Source: Virgibacillus proomii | GTDB taxonomy: Bacteria > Bacillota > Bacilli > Bacillales > Amphibacillaceae | Direction of reading: 5' to 3' | NCBI RefSeq assembly: GCF_018916875.1 | Contig: NZ_JAHLNO010000013.1 | Location: forward strand, 26,421-90,420 | DNA length: 64,000 nt | Shown: positions 26,728-35,485 of the stretch, in pieces | Position numbering within the stretch: the stretch's first letter is position 1 | Layout: each line of letters begins with the position of its first letter | Made by a program: the position numbers and the translations under genes | The notes under the pieces: generated by a model | Database searches by the model: none | What the model saw: only the letters and a program-made list of their open reading frames with translations | What the model was told of the DNA's origin: nothing

Positions 26728-26814
26728 TTGATTTCCATTGACAAAACGCTTGAGCTGATGTTTTCGTTTGCGACGCTTGTACTGTTGATTGTCAATAGCC
26801 GCGAAAGCAAGTAA
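26728..26814 (+). CDS. Holin-like type I toxin (28 residues)
   Basis: A TTG start at 26728, 10 nt after AAAGGGG, gives MISIDKTLELMFSFATLVLL followed by IVNSRESK: one membrane segment with a charged tail, the pattern of the 'putative holin-like toxin' family (TxpA/BsrG-like) of Bacillales. The downstream sequence also fits known loci: AACCACCCTGCCGACTGTGT, then GCCGCCCCTTTGCGG and a strong terminator. Such peptides insert into the membrane and are held in check by an antisense RNA transcribed from the 3' side. A frame of 141 codons on the other strand is the shadow of this locus. The gene is too short for routine ORF calling. Confidence 0.72.
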   Translation: MISIDKTLELMFSFATLVLLIVNSRESK

Positions 26815-26904
26815 CCACCCTGCCGACTGTGTTGACCATGGATAACGAACTGTAGCTTGTTGTGTCCTGTAACAAAGTCGCCGCCCCTTTGCGGATAACT
26901 GTCT
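26815..26904 (-). ncRNA. Predicted antisense antitoxin RNA region
   Basis: In this toxin class the antitoxin RNA overlaps the 3' part of the toxin mRNA. The conserved 3' untranslated block here (ACCACCCTGCCGACTGTG ... GTCGCCGCCCCTTTGCGGAT) is where it would lie, on the minus strand. Its promoter and ends were not identified; this is placed by analogy only. Confidence 0.35.
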
Positions 26905-26936
26905 GAGTCGCAAGTTGCCGCTTGCGACTCTTTTAC
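26905..26936 (+). terminator. Terminator of the toxin mRNA
   Basis: The stem GAGTCGCAAG/CTTGCGACTC with loop TTGCCG is followed by TTTTACT. Confidence 0.8.
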
Positions 26937-27114
26937 TCTCCCTACCCTTCCAACGGCAAACCTCCTTTAAGCAATGGAAATCTTCTTTATCCAAGTGAGC
27001 TTTTAATGGAAATGGAATGCCTGCTCTTTCGCTGAATCTACCAGAGATTTTCTTCGTTAAAAAGTTAAAAGCAACCAATCTTATCCTATTAATCCATTTG
27101 AACAATTATTCGTC

Positions 27115-27290
27115 TATTTTTGAACAAAAGCTAAAATCGCAGCATCCTCGATAATATACCGCTGGTGAAACTTTTCTTGTTCTTAGACCCGAACAAATCG
27201 GATATTTAGGAGCAATTTATCTCATATTGAGTCAGAATAATAAGAGATATCTAAAGGGAGATAATTACAGATTGTTACATGCGCAAAAAA
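27115..27290 (+). repeat. Family-1 element remnant
   Basis: It has GAACAAAAGCTAAAATCGCAGC, AAACTTTTCTTGTTCTTAGACC and ACAAATCGGATATTTAGGAGC, ending TTACATGCGCAAAA. It follows the order of the expanded variants, but stems and ATAAA ends are lost. Confidence 0.45.
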
Positions 27291-27426
27291 ACTTCTCACT
27301 GCATCAAACGAATATTTCTATGCTTCTCTAAAAAAATGCTCATTATCTTGCATATTCATTATACCTTATTTTCATTAAAAAAATCGACAAATTATGCAAT
27401 TTTCATTATCTTTTAATAAAAAATCC

Positions 27427-27936
27427 CTATTTTTTATCGATATAACGTAAAATAATCCTCCATTCTTCCACTTTTTCATGAAACGTTTTTGTATATCGGC
27501 CTGGAATAGGACTGGTAGAAGGAAGTTTTACTACGTTTACAGGTGAAATTTTAGCTATTTTAAAATATTTAACAAACAACTGATACGATTTGCTACCATT
27601 ACAAACTATCAATTTTATAGAAGGATATTTTTTTAATAAACTAGGAATATCATTTGGTACTGCATCACGTATATTAGCATCAAGACTCCCTTGTCGATAA
27701 CAGCTAGCAATAGTATCCCATAAAGCAATGCGATGCTTTTGGCAAAACGCAAGCTTATTTTCGTAGTTTTCTACTGAAGGCTCATTGAATAACGTAAATA
27801 AGATATTCCAAAAGTGGTTTCTTGGATTACCATAATATTGTTGTTTTTCCAACGATTTCACGCCTGGCATTGAGCCTAAGATAAGAACAGCTGGCTCCTT
27901 TGGCAGAACAGGAGGAAAAGATGTCAACTTCTGCAT
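27427..27936 (-). CDS. Hypoxanthine (deoxyinosine) DNA glycosylase, UDG superfamily family 6
   Basis: 169 residues with the uracil-DNA-glycosylase fold. Motif 1 is LILGSMPGVKSLEKQQYYGN, followed by PRNHFW and the later LPSTSPIPGRYT region. These match the HDG group (often called DNA-deoxyinosine glycosylase or G/U mismatch-type), which removes hypoxanthine produced by deamination of adenine and so starts base-excision repair. GGAGGTA precedes the start. It is monocistronic. Confidence 0.85.
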   Translation of the reverse strand: MQKLTSFPPVLPKEPAVLILGSMPGVKSLEKQQYYGNPRNHFWNILFTLFNEPSVENYENKLAFCQKHRIALWDTIASCYRQGSLDANIRDAVPNDIPSLLKKYPSIKLIVCNGSKSYQLFVKYFKIAKISPVNVVKLPSTSPIPGRYTKTFHEKVEEWRIILRYIDKK

Positions 27937-28108
27937 AATAACTACCTCCTACTTCATCATATCAACATAAAACGGTAAACGGGAAGCTATTCCTATAGCT
28001 ATCGTCTTTCATTTTAGCAAATAGTAACCTTCGTACTTTTAACTAACTGTATTACGCTAAACATCTTACATTTTTTCTCTATTATCACTAAGTGCATATT
28101 CAAATTTA

Positions 28109-28308
28109 ATAAAGTAAGCGCTTTTCTTCTTGAAATGGAACCAATGCTAAAATCGCTTTTACTGTGTGCGATGCCTATTTAAGAAAGTCTTCCTTAATCT
28201 GTCGACACAAATAAATCGATTTTAAAGTGCTGTTATCTCCCACTTAGTACGATATTCTCTCTATAACTCTTGAATGGAAATCATAAAGCAACTTAAATGT
28301 GGGATAAA
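28109..28308 (+). repeat. Family-1 element, decayed expanded form
   Basis: ATAAA at 28109 and at 28304-28308 (ATGTGGGATAAA). The interior carries CTTTTCTTCTTGAAATGGAACC and TTTTACTGTGTGCGATGCC, one diverged unit of the minisatellite motif, then ATCTCCCACTTAG ... CTTGAATGGAAATC. Confidence 0.65.
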
Positions 28309-28338
28309 ATACAAGCTCCACTCCAATCTAAAGTGTAT

Positions 28339-28743
28339 TTATTCTGCCCGCTTTTTTGTTCTATGACGAACTCTTTTATCAACAAGTAGCATTGCTTTTA
28401 TTTTTTTCATCATTGGATACAATTTGCTAATAAGTTTAGCTTTAGTATTGCCTTTAATAAACAACCCCAAGGAAACTAGTAAATAAAGATGACTCATAAA
28501 AATGAATATTGCAGTTAAACTACCATTCCACATTTGGCTAAAAAGATAAGTCAGTTCATTAACATCTTCTGGTCTATCAATAGAATATAAAAAACCTATA
28601 AGCGGAGTAGTGATGGATAATATAATCGATAAATAAGCAAATGGGATCAAGCGGTCTCGTACATTACTTACAATTGCTAATAACAATGTCCCCGCTATAA
28701 AAACGACATACATTATCCAAACGCTCGTTGGTAAGGATACCAA
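28339..28743 (-). CDS. Small integral membrane protein, function unknown
   Basis: 134 residues. Hydrophobic segments lie at about residues 8-26 (IMYVVFIAGTLLLAIVSNV), 34-54, 74-92 (LTAIFIFMSHLYLLVSLG), with a very basic C-terminal tail (KKIKAMLL ... RVRHRTKKRAE). A TTG start preceded by GGGGGGAG opens the frame. I recognise no domain. It has no operon partner: decayed MFS and repeat sequences lie on either side. Confidence 0.6.
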   Translation of the reverse strand: MVSLPTSVWIMYVVFIAGTLLLAIVSNVRDRLIPFAYLSIILSITTPLIGFLYSIDRPEDVNELTYLFSQMWNGSLTAIFIFMSHLYLLVSLGLFIKGNTKAKLISKLYPMMKKIKAMLLVDKRVRHRTKKRAE

Positions 28744-28830
28744 ATGTCTCCCCCCTTATCCCTCTCTTTTCTTTTTTCGATTCCCTCATTGAACAAATGA
28801 AAAATTGTTTAAATGATATGCTTTAGTTAA

Positions 28831-28974
28831 TTTCAATGCTTATTCGGCATCATCATAGTTAAAAACTACCGCTTACTATTCATTGTTGACTGGTTTATAT
28901 TATCAATTGGTATTGTACAAGGTCTTAAGCCTGTTTACGCTTTACTATTTGTTCTCTTATATCTTGTGGCGTAT
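28831..28974 (+). pseudogene. Fragment of an unidentified membrane protein
   Basis: An open frame without a start gives GIIIVKNYRLLFIVDWFILS, then IGIVQGLKPVYALLFVLLY, ending LVAYYL and TAA at about 28972. Two hydrophobic stretches look protein-like, but there is no ribosome site. It may be the tail of a lost gene. Low confidence. Confidence 0.25.
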
Positions 28975-29556
28975 TATCTTTAACAGAGAAAGCCAAAAAA
29001 AGCTGCTACCTGGCGCATTGTATTGGTCATAGCAGATCCATGGGGAAATTTAATCCGGCTGTTATTAAAGGCATCATTATCATAGAAATCCCAAACATAC
29101 GAATAGCAAAAATAACCGTTGAATATGCAAATGACGAATCTTTCGTTAAATTGGTATATAACAATGACGTAATCGTTAATAAAAAATAATCCAATGATGA
29201 CAAAATATCTAGCACCATACCTGTTAAAAATTCGTCCATTTAACGGTGACATAATCCCATTAATAATGCTCCCGGAAGAATCATTAATCCTGACTCAAAT
29301 GAAGAAAAACCTGCCATATTTTGCATATAAATCAGTAAAATGGTTTCTGCTGCGATTAAACTAATAAATCCCAATCATACCGATAATTCATCGTTATCGT
29401 GAACATGTATTCTTAAATATTCGAAACTCTAAAATCGGTTCTTTTCATTTAAATTGCCGAACAATAAATATATATAAGGAGATCATACCAATAATAAGTG
29501 AACCAACAACTATTTTATTGATCCACCCAGTATTTCCAGCACTACTAAATCCATAT
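28975..29556 (-). pseudogene. DHA2-type MFS drug exporter remnant
   Basis: In broken frames on the minus strand: ILYGFSSAGNTGW, IIGMISLYIFIVRQFK, KEPILEFRIFKN, QNMAGFSSFESGLMILPGAL, SPLNGRIFNRYGARY, FPHGSAMTNTMRQVAAFFG. Each stretch matches in order the intact exporter encoded at 59663-61081 (for example LLYGFSVAGNSGW; PITGRLFDQFGARW; PHGTAMNNTMRQVAGAVG). There are several stops and shifts; the N-terminal half is missing, cut at an IS end (29557 onward). Confidence 0.85.
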
Positions 29557-29625
29557 AAAATCCCCTCCATAGTAAACAGATTAATATGCTTTCTTTTTTC
29601 TGTCTACTATAAGGGGATCACATCA
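29557..29625 (-). mobile_element. IS end remnant matching 395-475
   Basis: CCATATAAAATCCCCTCC, then TATGCTTTCTTTTTTCTGTC and CTACTATAAGGGGATCA closely follow the sequence at about 400-475 beside the transposase remnant. The junction with the MFS pseudogene falls at a shared TTATATGG, which suggests microhomology or IS-linked deletion. Confidence 0.55.
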
Positions 29626-29707
29626 GTTAGCTTACTTCTGTTTTTAATAATCCTTTTTTAGTTGTACTAAGTGATAAAATGAATAATCACTTAACCGAAA
29701 CAATCAA

Positions 29708-31000
29708 TTATATTTCCTGTTCTTTTAAAACTACAGAGCTACTCGATTTTTTATGAGGAAGCATATGGAACAGCATATTTAGGAGAATAGCTGTTACACT
29801 ACCAGCAACAATCCCATTACTTGTTAAAATTTGTATACTATTGGGCAACTTAGCAAATATTTCTGGAACAACTGTAACACCTAAGCCCATTCCTACTGAA
29901 CAAGCAATAATCATCGCATTTTCTGATGATTCCTTAATTACCGGTCCTAGCATCTTTATCCCTTGTGAAATAACCATTCCGAACATAGCAATCATAGCCC
30001 CGCCTAATACAGGTGTTGGAATAATGGTTGTTACAGCTGCAATTTTAGGAATAAAGCCTAAGGTAATGAGCATTGCTCCTGTTATCATAATAATTCGTTT
30101 CTTTTTTACACCTGTCATTTGAATTAGTCCAACATTTTGTGAAAATGCAGTATATGGGAAAGCATTAAAAATTCCACCTAGTATAATCGCTAAACCCTCT
30201 GCACGATAACCGTTTCCCAAGTCTTTTTCAGTTAATTTCCGCTCGGTAATATCCCCTAATGCAAAATACACACCTGTTGATTCTACTAAAGAAACAATTG
30301 CTACTAAAATCATTGTAACAATAGCAGACCATTCAAATGTTGGTGTCCCAAAATAAAACGGATGAGGTAAATGTAAATAGGAAGCATCTGTAACAGCTTG
30401 AAATTTAACCATTCCCATAACAGCAGCTACTATTGTCCCTGCAATTAGACCAAGTAAAATCGAAATAGATTTTATAAAGCCTTTTGTAAATCGATACATA
30501 AAAATAATAAATAAAAGCGTTCCAAATGATAAGGCGATATTAACTACAGAACCAAAATCACTTGCTCCCTCTCCACCGCCCATATTATTTATAGCTACAG
30601 GTATTAAGGTAATACCAATGATGGTAACAACAGATCCAGTAACTACAGGTGGAAAGAAGCGAACTAACTTACCAAAAAATCGTCCAACAAGAAAAACAAA
30701 TAATCCAGATACAAGAATTGCACCGTATATAGCTGTTATCCCATACTCCGCACCAATTGCAATCATTGGACCAACAGCAGTGAAAGTACAACCGAGAACA
30801 ACAGGAAGACCGATACCAAAAAAACGATTTTGCAGTACCTGTAAAATCGTAGCGACTCCACACATTAAAATATCAATAGCAACAAGGTAGGTTAGCTGTT
30901 CAGTGGTTAATCCGAGTGCGTCACCAACTATTAAGGGAACTAAGATTGCTCCTGCATACATAGCTAAAAGATGCTGTAAACCTAGGGCTGCATTTTTCAT
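29708..31000 (-). CDS. pbuX: Xanthine permease (NCS2 family)
   Basis: A 430-residue nucleobase:cation symporter with about 14 membrane segments. The N-terminus GLQHLLAMYAGAILVPLIVG, the QNVGLI motif (FSQNVGLIQMTG) and VVGS-type helices are typical of PbuX/UraA-like transporters. It imports xanthine for salvage. It starts 1 bp after the xpt stop, so the two are one operon under the guanine riboswitch at 31878-31948. The short C-terminal tail is polar. Confidence 0.92.
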   Translation of the reverse strand: MKNAALGLQHLLAMYAGAILVPLIVGDALGLTTEQLTYLVAIDILMCGVATILQVLQNRFFGIGLPVVLGCTFTAVGPMIAIGAEYGITAIYGAILVSGLFVFLVGRFFGKLVRFFPPVVTGSVVTIIGITLIPVAINNMGGGEGASDFGSVVNIALSFGTLLFIIFMYRFTKGFIKSISILLGLIAGTIVAAVMGMVKFQAVTDASYLHLPHPFYFGTPTFEWSAIVTMILVAIVSLVESTGVYFALGDITERKLTEKDLGNGYRAEGLAIILGGIFNAFPYTAFSQNVGLIQMTGVKKKRIIMITGAMLITLGFIPKIAAVTTIIPTPVLGGAMIAMFGMVISQGIKMLGPVIKESSENAMIIACSVGMGLGVTVVPEIFAKLPNSIQILTSNGIVAGSVTAILLNMLFHMLPHKKSSSSVVLKEQEI

Positions 31001-31001
31001 G

Positions 31002-31643
<642 letters not shown>

Positions 31644-31658
31644 TTAAAAACATCCTCA

Positions 31659-31751
31659 TTAGAAAAACTTGGCTTATCGCCAAGTCTTTAGCGAAAGCTG
31701 TAGTTTTTCTTATACTATAAACCATAAAATTTTATACTTTCCTATAGTATA
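31659..31751 (+). repeat. Family-2 two-hairpin repeat, copy 3
   Basis: AGAAAAACTTGGCTTATCGCC ... GCGAAAGC ... TATACTATAAACCATAAA ... CTATAGTATA. It sits in the xpt leader, downstream of the riboswitch terminator, so it should be transcribed only when the riboswitch is on. Confidence 0.88.
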
Positions 31752-31754
31752 AAA

Positions 31755-31820
31755 AACAAAAACTCGAAGCCCAGTTTCCGTAAAGAGAACTATGAACGGA
31801 AAACTGAACTTCGAGCGCAA
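31755..31820 (-). terminator. Riboswitch expression-platform terminator
   Basis: A very strong hairpin on the minus strand, GCTCGAAGTTCAGTTTTCCG paired with CGGAAACTGGGCTTCGAG, followed by TTTTTGTTTTTT. Confidence 0.9.
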
Positions 31821-31877
31821 TATGCCAAGAAGTATTGTAATTGTATACAGTAGTAACATACAATTTTTTACCAGTCA

Positions 31878-31948
31878 TTTTCATAGTCGGTTCATTTACG
31901 GTAAACCGGTAGAAACTTGCAGGCCATATTCCTGCTATTATATGAAAA
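31878..31948 (-). promoter_or_regulatory. Guanine (purine) riboswitch aptamer of xpt-pbuX
   Basis: Minus strand: P1 TTTTCATA ... TATGAAAA; P2 with ATATGGCCTGC; J2/3 AAGTTTCTACC; P3 with CCGTAAA; and J3/1 GACTATG. The C at the specificity position (GACTAT rather than GATTAT) marks the guanine/hypoxanthine class. The terminator downstream fits transcription termination upon ligand binding, shutting off xanthine uptake and salvage. Confidence 0.95.
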
Positions 31949-32110
31949 ACAGTATTTTTTTGAATGTAACTAGTATAGCATCTTAAGATGAATAAACAAC
32001 CCCGTATCTAATAAAACTAACATTCTGATAATTGGCATAAAAAATTTCTCCAGGGTTTTTCTTCAATCTAATCAATCCAAACCGTTTCTCCTTCCGCTAA
32101 AATACTATTG

Positions 32111-32482
32111 CTACTCCGTCCATTCCAGAAATTCCAACCGGTTTCCGAACGGATCATGAATATAAAAGCGATTTGCGCCTGGAAGCCGATCATCATCGAT
32201 AACATCGACTTTTTGACTTATCAGATGTTCTCTTAACTGTTTAAGCTGATTCACAAGAATTGCAGGATGTGCTTTCTTTGCTGGAAAAAAGGGAGTCTCC
32301 ACGCCAATATGCAATTTTACAGAACCAGCTTGAAACCAGACACCACCATTCTTTTTCAATGTTATCGGTTTATCAATTTCTTCAAACTTTAATATCCCTT
32401 GGTAAAAGTCTCTTGCTGTTTGCTCCTCATTTTTTGGTGCAGCAAGCTGTACATGATCAATTTTTTCATAATTAAACGACAT
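32111..32482 (-). CDS. VOC-superfamily (glyoxalase/bleomycin-resistance-like) protein
   Basis: About 123 residues with two beta-alpha-beta-beta-beta modules: IDHVQLAAPKNEEQTARDFY at the N-terminus and RFYIHDPFGNRLEFLEW at the C-terminus. Possible metal ligands are the His in DHVQL, His in KLHIGVE and Glu in RLEFLEW. It resembles small stand-alone Bacillus VOC proteins of unknown substrate. The frame opens at 32515, but GGAGGAGGGG lies just before the ATG at 32482, which is the likely start. It is monocistronic. Confidence 0.85.
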   Translation of the reverse strand: MSFNYEKIDHVQLAAPKNEEQTARDFYQGILKFEEIDKPITLKKNGGVWFQAGSVKLHIGVETPFFPAKKAHPAILVNQLKQLREHLISQKVDVIDDDRLPGANRFYIHDPFGNRLEFLEWTE

Positions 32483-32732
32483 ATTATCCCCTCCTCCAAC
32501 TATAGAATAAGGCAAAAGTCAAAACCTTACTAATATCGTTTTTCAATCAATATGTATAATCATTTTTTATAGAGTAAAATAATACTATTCCAATATTATT
32601 AAAAATCAGAAAACAATAGTGCCACTATTTTTCTTAACTTATTATCGTCTCTCCACTAAAACGTAAGCCGGGCTCTTCCTCAAAACGATAATACATCGAA
32701 TTTAGGATTTTAGTTCCTTCTGAACAAGTACA

Positions 32733-32826
32733 TTAGAAAAACTTGGCTTGTCGCCAAGTCTTTATGGCGAAAGCTATCGTTTTTCTTATACTATAAACCA
32801 TAAAGTTTTATATTTTCTATAGTAAA
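32733..32826 (+). repeat. Family-2 two-hairpin repeat, copy 4
   Basis: AGAAAAACTTGGCTTGTCGCC, TTTATGGCGAAAGCTATCG (a two-base change from the other copies), TATACTATAAACCATAAA and CTATAGTA. It lies just past the 3' end of the probable 6S RNA. Confidence 0.85.
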
Positions 32827-32879
32827 ATAAAACGACCAAGCCTGAACAAGAAGCTAGTCGGTTAGATTTGCCAATTTCA

Positions 32880-33066
32880 AAAAAACAGGCCACAATTGCC
32901 GTATTTTGTAATAAAAAGTTTTAAACCACCACTTCACCAAGTGGGTGCTCGCAGAAAGCTGTCCTGTCCCCCGCTCGAGACGGCTCGACATTAAAGCTTC
33001 GATATAAAACTCCCTATTTCATCATTAGAGGTTAAAACTTAATAAAATACGTACATTGCAGCTTGT
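32880..33066 (-). ncRNA. ssrS: Probable 6S RNA
   Basis: A sigma-A promoter (TTGAAA, 16 bp, TATAAT at 33078-33073) drives a roughly 187-nt RNA without an ORF. Its two halves pair along the whole length as a rod: 5' CGTATTTTATTAAGTTTTAA with 3' GTTTAAAACTTTTTATTACA, an open centre holding a small hairpin on the 3' side (CCACTT/AAGTGG), and a distal arm (GAAGCT/AGCTTTC; TGTC/GACA). It ends at GGCCTGTTTTTTTG. Size, rod shape, open centre and single-gene promoter are those of 6S RNA, which binds sigma-A RNA polymerase. Identity rests on architecture, not alignment. Confidence 0.65.
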
Positions 33067-33072
33067 GATCCT

Positions 33073-33100
33073 ATTATAACATTGCCACTAAAATTTTCAA
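33073..33100 (-). promoter_or_regulatory. Promoter of the probable 6S RNA
   Basis: -35 TTGAAA (33100-33095), a 16-bp spacer, -10 TATAAT (33078-33073). A cre-like TGCAAGCGCTGTCA occurs about 35 bp upstream of the -35 (about 33134-33147). Confidence 0.75.
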
Positions 33101-33133
33101 TGGTAAAAGGTAATTCTGTATTCTTTCGCAATG

Positions 33134-33147
33134 ACAGCGCTTGCAAA
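33134..33147 (-). promoter_or_regulatory. cre-like site upstream of the 6S RNA promoter
   Basis: On the minus strand TGCAAGCGCTGTCA matches the palindromic core of catabolite-response elements (AGCGCT), with one mismatch at position 3. The upstream placement would suit activation. Motif only. Confidence 0.35.
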
Positions 33148-33333
33148 CTAGTGCAACAACTTATTGCTATAGTATGTTTATTTCACTAACATTTAATTGT
33201 GCTCATCCATCCTCTTTGCAGTTGATGTATCTTATCATTTTTCTATCACTAACATCTATTTTTCATAAGTTTACTTTTTTTATATTTCCACTTTTAAATT
33301 TTTGTGTTTTTCTTTTTCGCTCGTTCTTCCAGC

Positions 33334-33435
33334 TTAGACTTCGGCCGTTGATCTTTTGTATCTTCCTGATAGTCCTTGAAGATTTACACTACTATGAACT
33401 TGCTGTTTGCTGTATGAATCTTTTTGATAACTCAT
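33334..33435 (-). CDS. Small peptide of 33 residues, unknown
   Basis: GGAGG lies 7 nt before an ATG at 33435; the product starts MSYQKDSYSKQQVHSSVNLQ and ends GLSGRYKRSTAEV. It is hydrophilic with no membrane segment. It lies 72 bp downstream of the acyl-CoA synthetase stop on the same strand and might be co-transcribed. A further protein-like stretch (AGRTSEKEKHKNLKVEI) follows the stop in frame, so the gene may once have been longer and have gained a nonsense codon. No family recognised. Confidence 0.45.
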   Translation of the reverse strand: MSYQKDSYSKQQVHSSVNLQGLSGRYKRSTAEV

Positions 33436-33506
33436 GATGGTACCTCCACATATAGTGTGGAACAACTCAATTCAAATATACGTTGCTTAAAATTCAAGAA
33501 TTTTTA

Positions 33507-35087
33507 TCATAAAAGATTCTCATATCGGCTTCTTAATGATCGTTTTAATACTTTTCCACTTGGATTTTTTGGAAGTGTTTCTGTAAAGATAATATGTTTT
33601 GGCACTTTGAACTTTGATAATCGTTCCCTGCAAAAAGCTTCTACTTGGGATGTTGTTAGGTTAGCTTGTTTTTTGGAGACAATGATTGCAGTAACTGCTT
33701 CGATCCAATAAGGATCAGGAATACTGATTACTGCAACTTCTTCTACTCCATCCAGCTGATAGATTACCTCTTCAACCTCTCTACTTGACACATTTACTCC
33801 ACCAGTATTTATCATATCCTTTTTCCGATCCACAATGGTTATATAACCTCCTTTATCCATCACGCCTAAATCTCCGCTATGAAACCATCCATCGCGGAAT
33901 GCCTGTGCTGTTTTTTCCGGTTCATGTAAATAACCGAGCATCGCATGTGGTGTGCGATGAACAATTTCCCCAACATTCCCTCGCGGTACTTCTTGACCCA
34001 TTTCATCAACAATTTTAGTTTGGACATTTAAAGCGGGTTTACCAGCTGATCCCAGTTTTCGCAGTTGATCCTGAGGCTGTAAAACCGTAGCAAGTGGTGC
34101 AACTTCCGTCTGTCCGTAAAAATTCCAAAACCGTGCATTTGGCAGGCGCTCTGTCAACTCTTTTAGTATTTCTTTGGGCATGATGGCTGCACCGTAATAA
34201 CATTTTGTTAAGGACGACAAATCACGTATAACAATATCAGGATGACGTAATAAGGAAATCCATACGGTTGGGGGGCAAAATAGTTGGGTTGCCGAAAATT
34301 CTTCTATCGTTTTTAAAATTAATTCTGGACTTGCGGAATCTAAGATAATTCCACTGCCGCCAGTGTAAATGCTTGGACCTAAAAATACATGTAACTGTGC
34401 ACTATGATAAAGTGGCAAGGCATGAATGATTCGATCATTCGTTTCCATATTTCCTTCAACAATACAGCTTACATATTCACTGATTATACTTTGATGTGAT
34501 AGCATAACCCCCTTTGGCTTTGATTCTGTACCACTCGTGTATAAAATATGGCATAAATCGGTATCATCAACATCTACCTCTACTATTTCTGTTGAAAACT
34601 GCTGTCTTTCTTCATCAAGCACAGACCAATTTTCTGTATGATCATCCATAGTATCCATCACATATTTATTGTTTATAACTAGTTCTGATGCTGCTTCATC
34701 TAAAAATGTCATAAATTCTGATGAACTAGCTAACCCTTTCACTCCCGCATGAGCAAGAATATAAGCAGCATCCTCGATACTAAGCATGTAATTAATAGGT
34801 ACCATCACTATCCCTGCTCTTGCAAGCGCAAAATTTAAAATAACAAAATCTAAACTGTTTTTTGACATTACTGCTACTCTCTCACCTTTTTTAAATCCTT
34901 TCGCTAAAAAAGTATGAGCCGTTTGATTCACTAAAACATCTAATTGTTGATATGATATTTCTAGCTCTTTATACGTAATAGCAAGCTTATTCGGTGTTCG
35001 TTCGGTTGTACGGGTTAGAATATCCCCAAGTGTATTTCTTCTAGCTCGCTTTATTAATTGCCTGGCTTCAGCTGTTTTTTGTTTCAC
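33507..35087 (-). CDS. AMP-forming acyl-CoA synthetase (fatty-acid--CoA ligase type)
   Basis: A 526-residue member of the ANL superfamily. The AMP-binding P-loop motif is LYTSGTESKPKGVMLSH (about residues 185-201), followed by FYGQTEVAP (A5), GWFHSGDLGVMDKGGYITIV (A7/A8) with DRKKDMINTGG, and the C-terminal catalytic Lys in PKNPSGKVLKRSLR (A10). It activates a carboxylic acid with ATP and CoA; medium- or long-chain fatty acid is the usual assignment, but chain length cannot be told from sequence. It is monocistronic apart from a possible small downstream ORF. GGGAGAAGAGGA-like sequence precedes the start. Confidence 0.88.
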   Translation of the reverse strand: MKQKTAEARQLIKRARRNTLGDILTRTTERTPNKLAITYKELEISYQQLDVLVNQTAHTFLAKGFKKGERVAVMSKNSLDFVILNFALARAGIVMVPINYMLSIEDAAYILAHAGVKGLASSSEFMTFLDEAASELVINNKYVMDTMDDHTENWSVLDEERQQFSTEIVEVDVDDTDLCHILYTSGTESKPKGVMLSHQSIISEYVSCIVEGNMETNDRIIHALPLYHSAQLHVFLGPSIYTGGSGIILDSASPELILKTIEEFSATQLFCPPTVWISLLRHPDIVIRDLSSLTKCYYGAAIMPKEILKELTERLPNARFWNFYGQTEVAPLATVLQPQDQLRKLGSAGKPALNVQTKIVDEMGQEVPRGNVGEIVHRTPHAMLGYLHEPEKTAQAFRDGWFHSGDLGVMDKGGYITIVDRKKDMINTGGVNVSSREVEEVIYQLDGVEEVAVISIPDPYWIEAVTAIIVSKKQANLTTSQVEAFCRERLSKFKVPKHIIFTETLPKNPSGKVLKRSLRSRYENLL

Positions 35088-35298
35088 ATTCCTCTTCTCC
35101 CTTCTCCCAACAAATAAAATATTGTTTTTATTATTTTAATTCAGATAATTCTAAAAAGCAAACAACCTACGTAGTGATAAAAAAGCTAAAAATGAGGAAA
35201 TAAAATTCGGTTAGTGTGCAAAGTCATCTAATAGATAATACGAAATCATTTTTTATATTGTTATATCAAACTATTTGCTAAAATTTTATCCCTTTCAC

Positions 35299-35485
35299 AT
35301 AAAGTGAAACTTCATTCAGTAGGAGTTTTCTTCCATCTCCTACTGAATGTTAGTACCTAGAAGGGTATGACCTAAAGGCCCTTGAACGAATGGGCATTTA
35401 GGGGCGTTTTCTCCCACTTAGACCCTTTTGTATCAACTCGAGGCTCTTGAGTGGGAGTCTTAAGGCACCTTACATGCGGGATAAA
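35299..35485 (+). repeat. Family-1 element (subfamily A, long form) inside an exonuclease relic
   Basis: ATAAA at 35299-35303 and 35481-35485. Stem 1 is ATTCAGTAGGAG/CTCCTACTGAAT; it has the long loop with TACCTAGAAGGGTATGACC. It directly cuts the reading frame of the exonuclease pseudogene. Confidence 0.92.

Noticed and set aside
26598..27105. Minus-strand frames of 70 and 141 residues
   Set aside because: They are antisense to the holin-like toxin locus and its terminator; composition is not protein-like and no ribosome site was found. The part from 26950 to 27105 remains unexplained.
33141..33437. 98-residue hydrophobic frame on the plus strand
   Set aside because: It is the complement of a Lys-rich minus-strand stretch and overlaps the better-supported small ORF at 33334-33435; no ribosome site.
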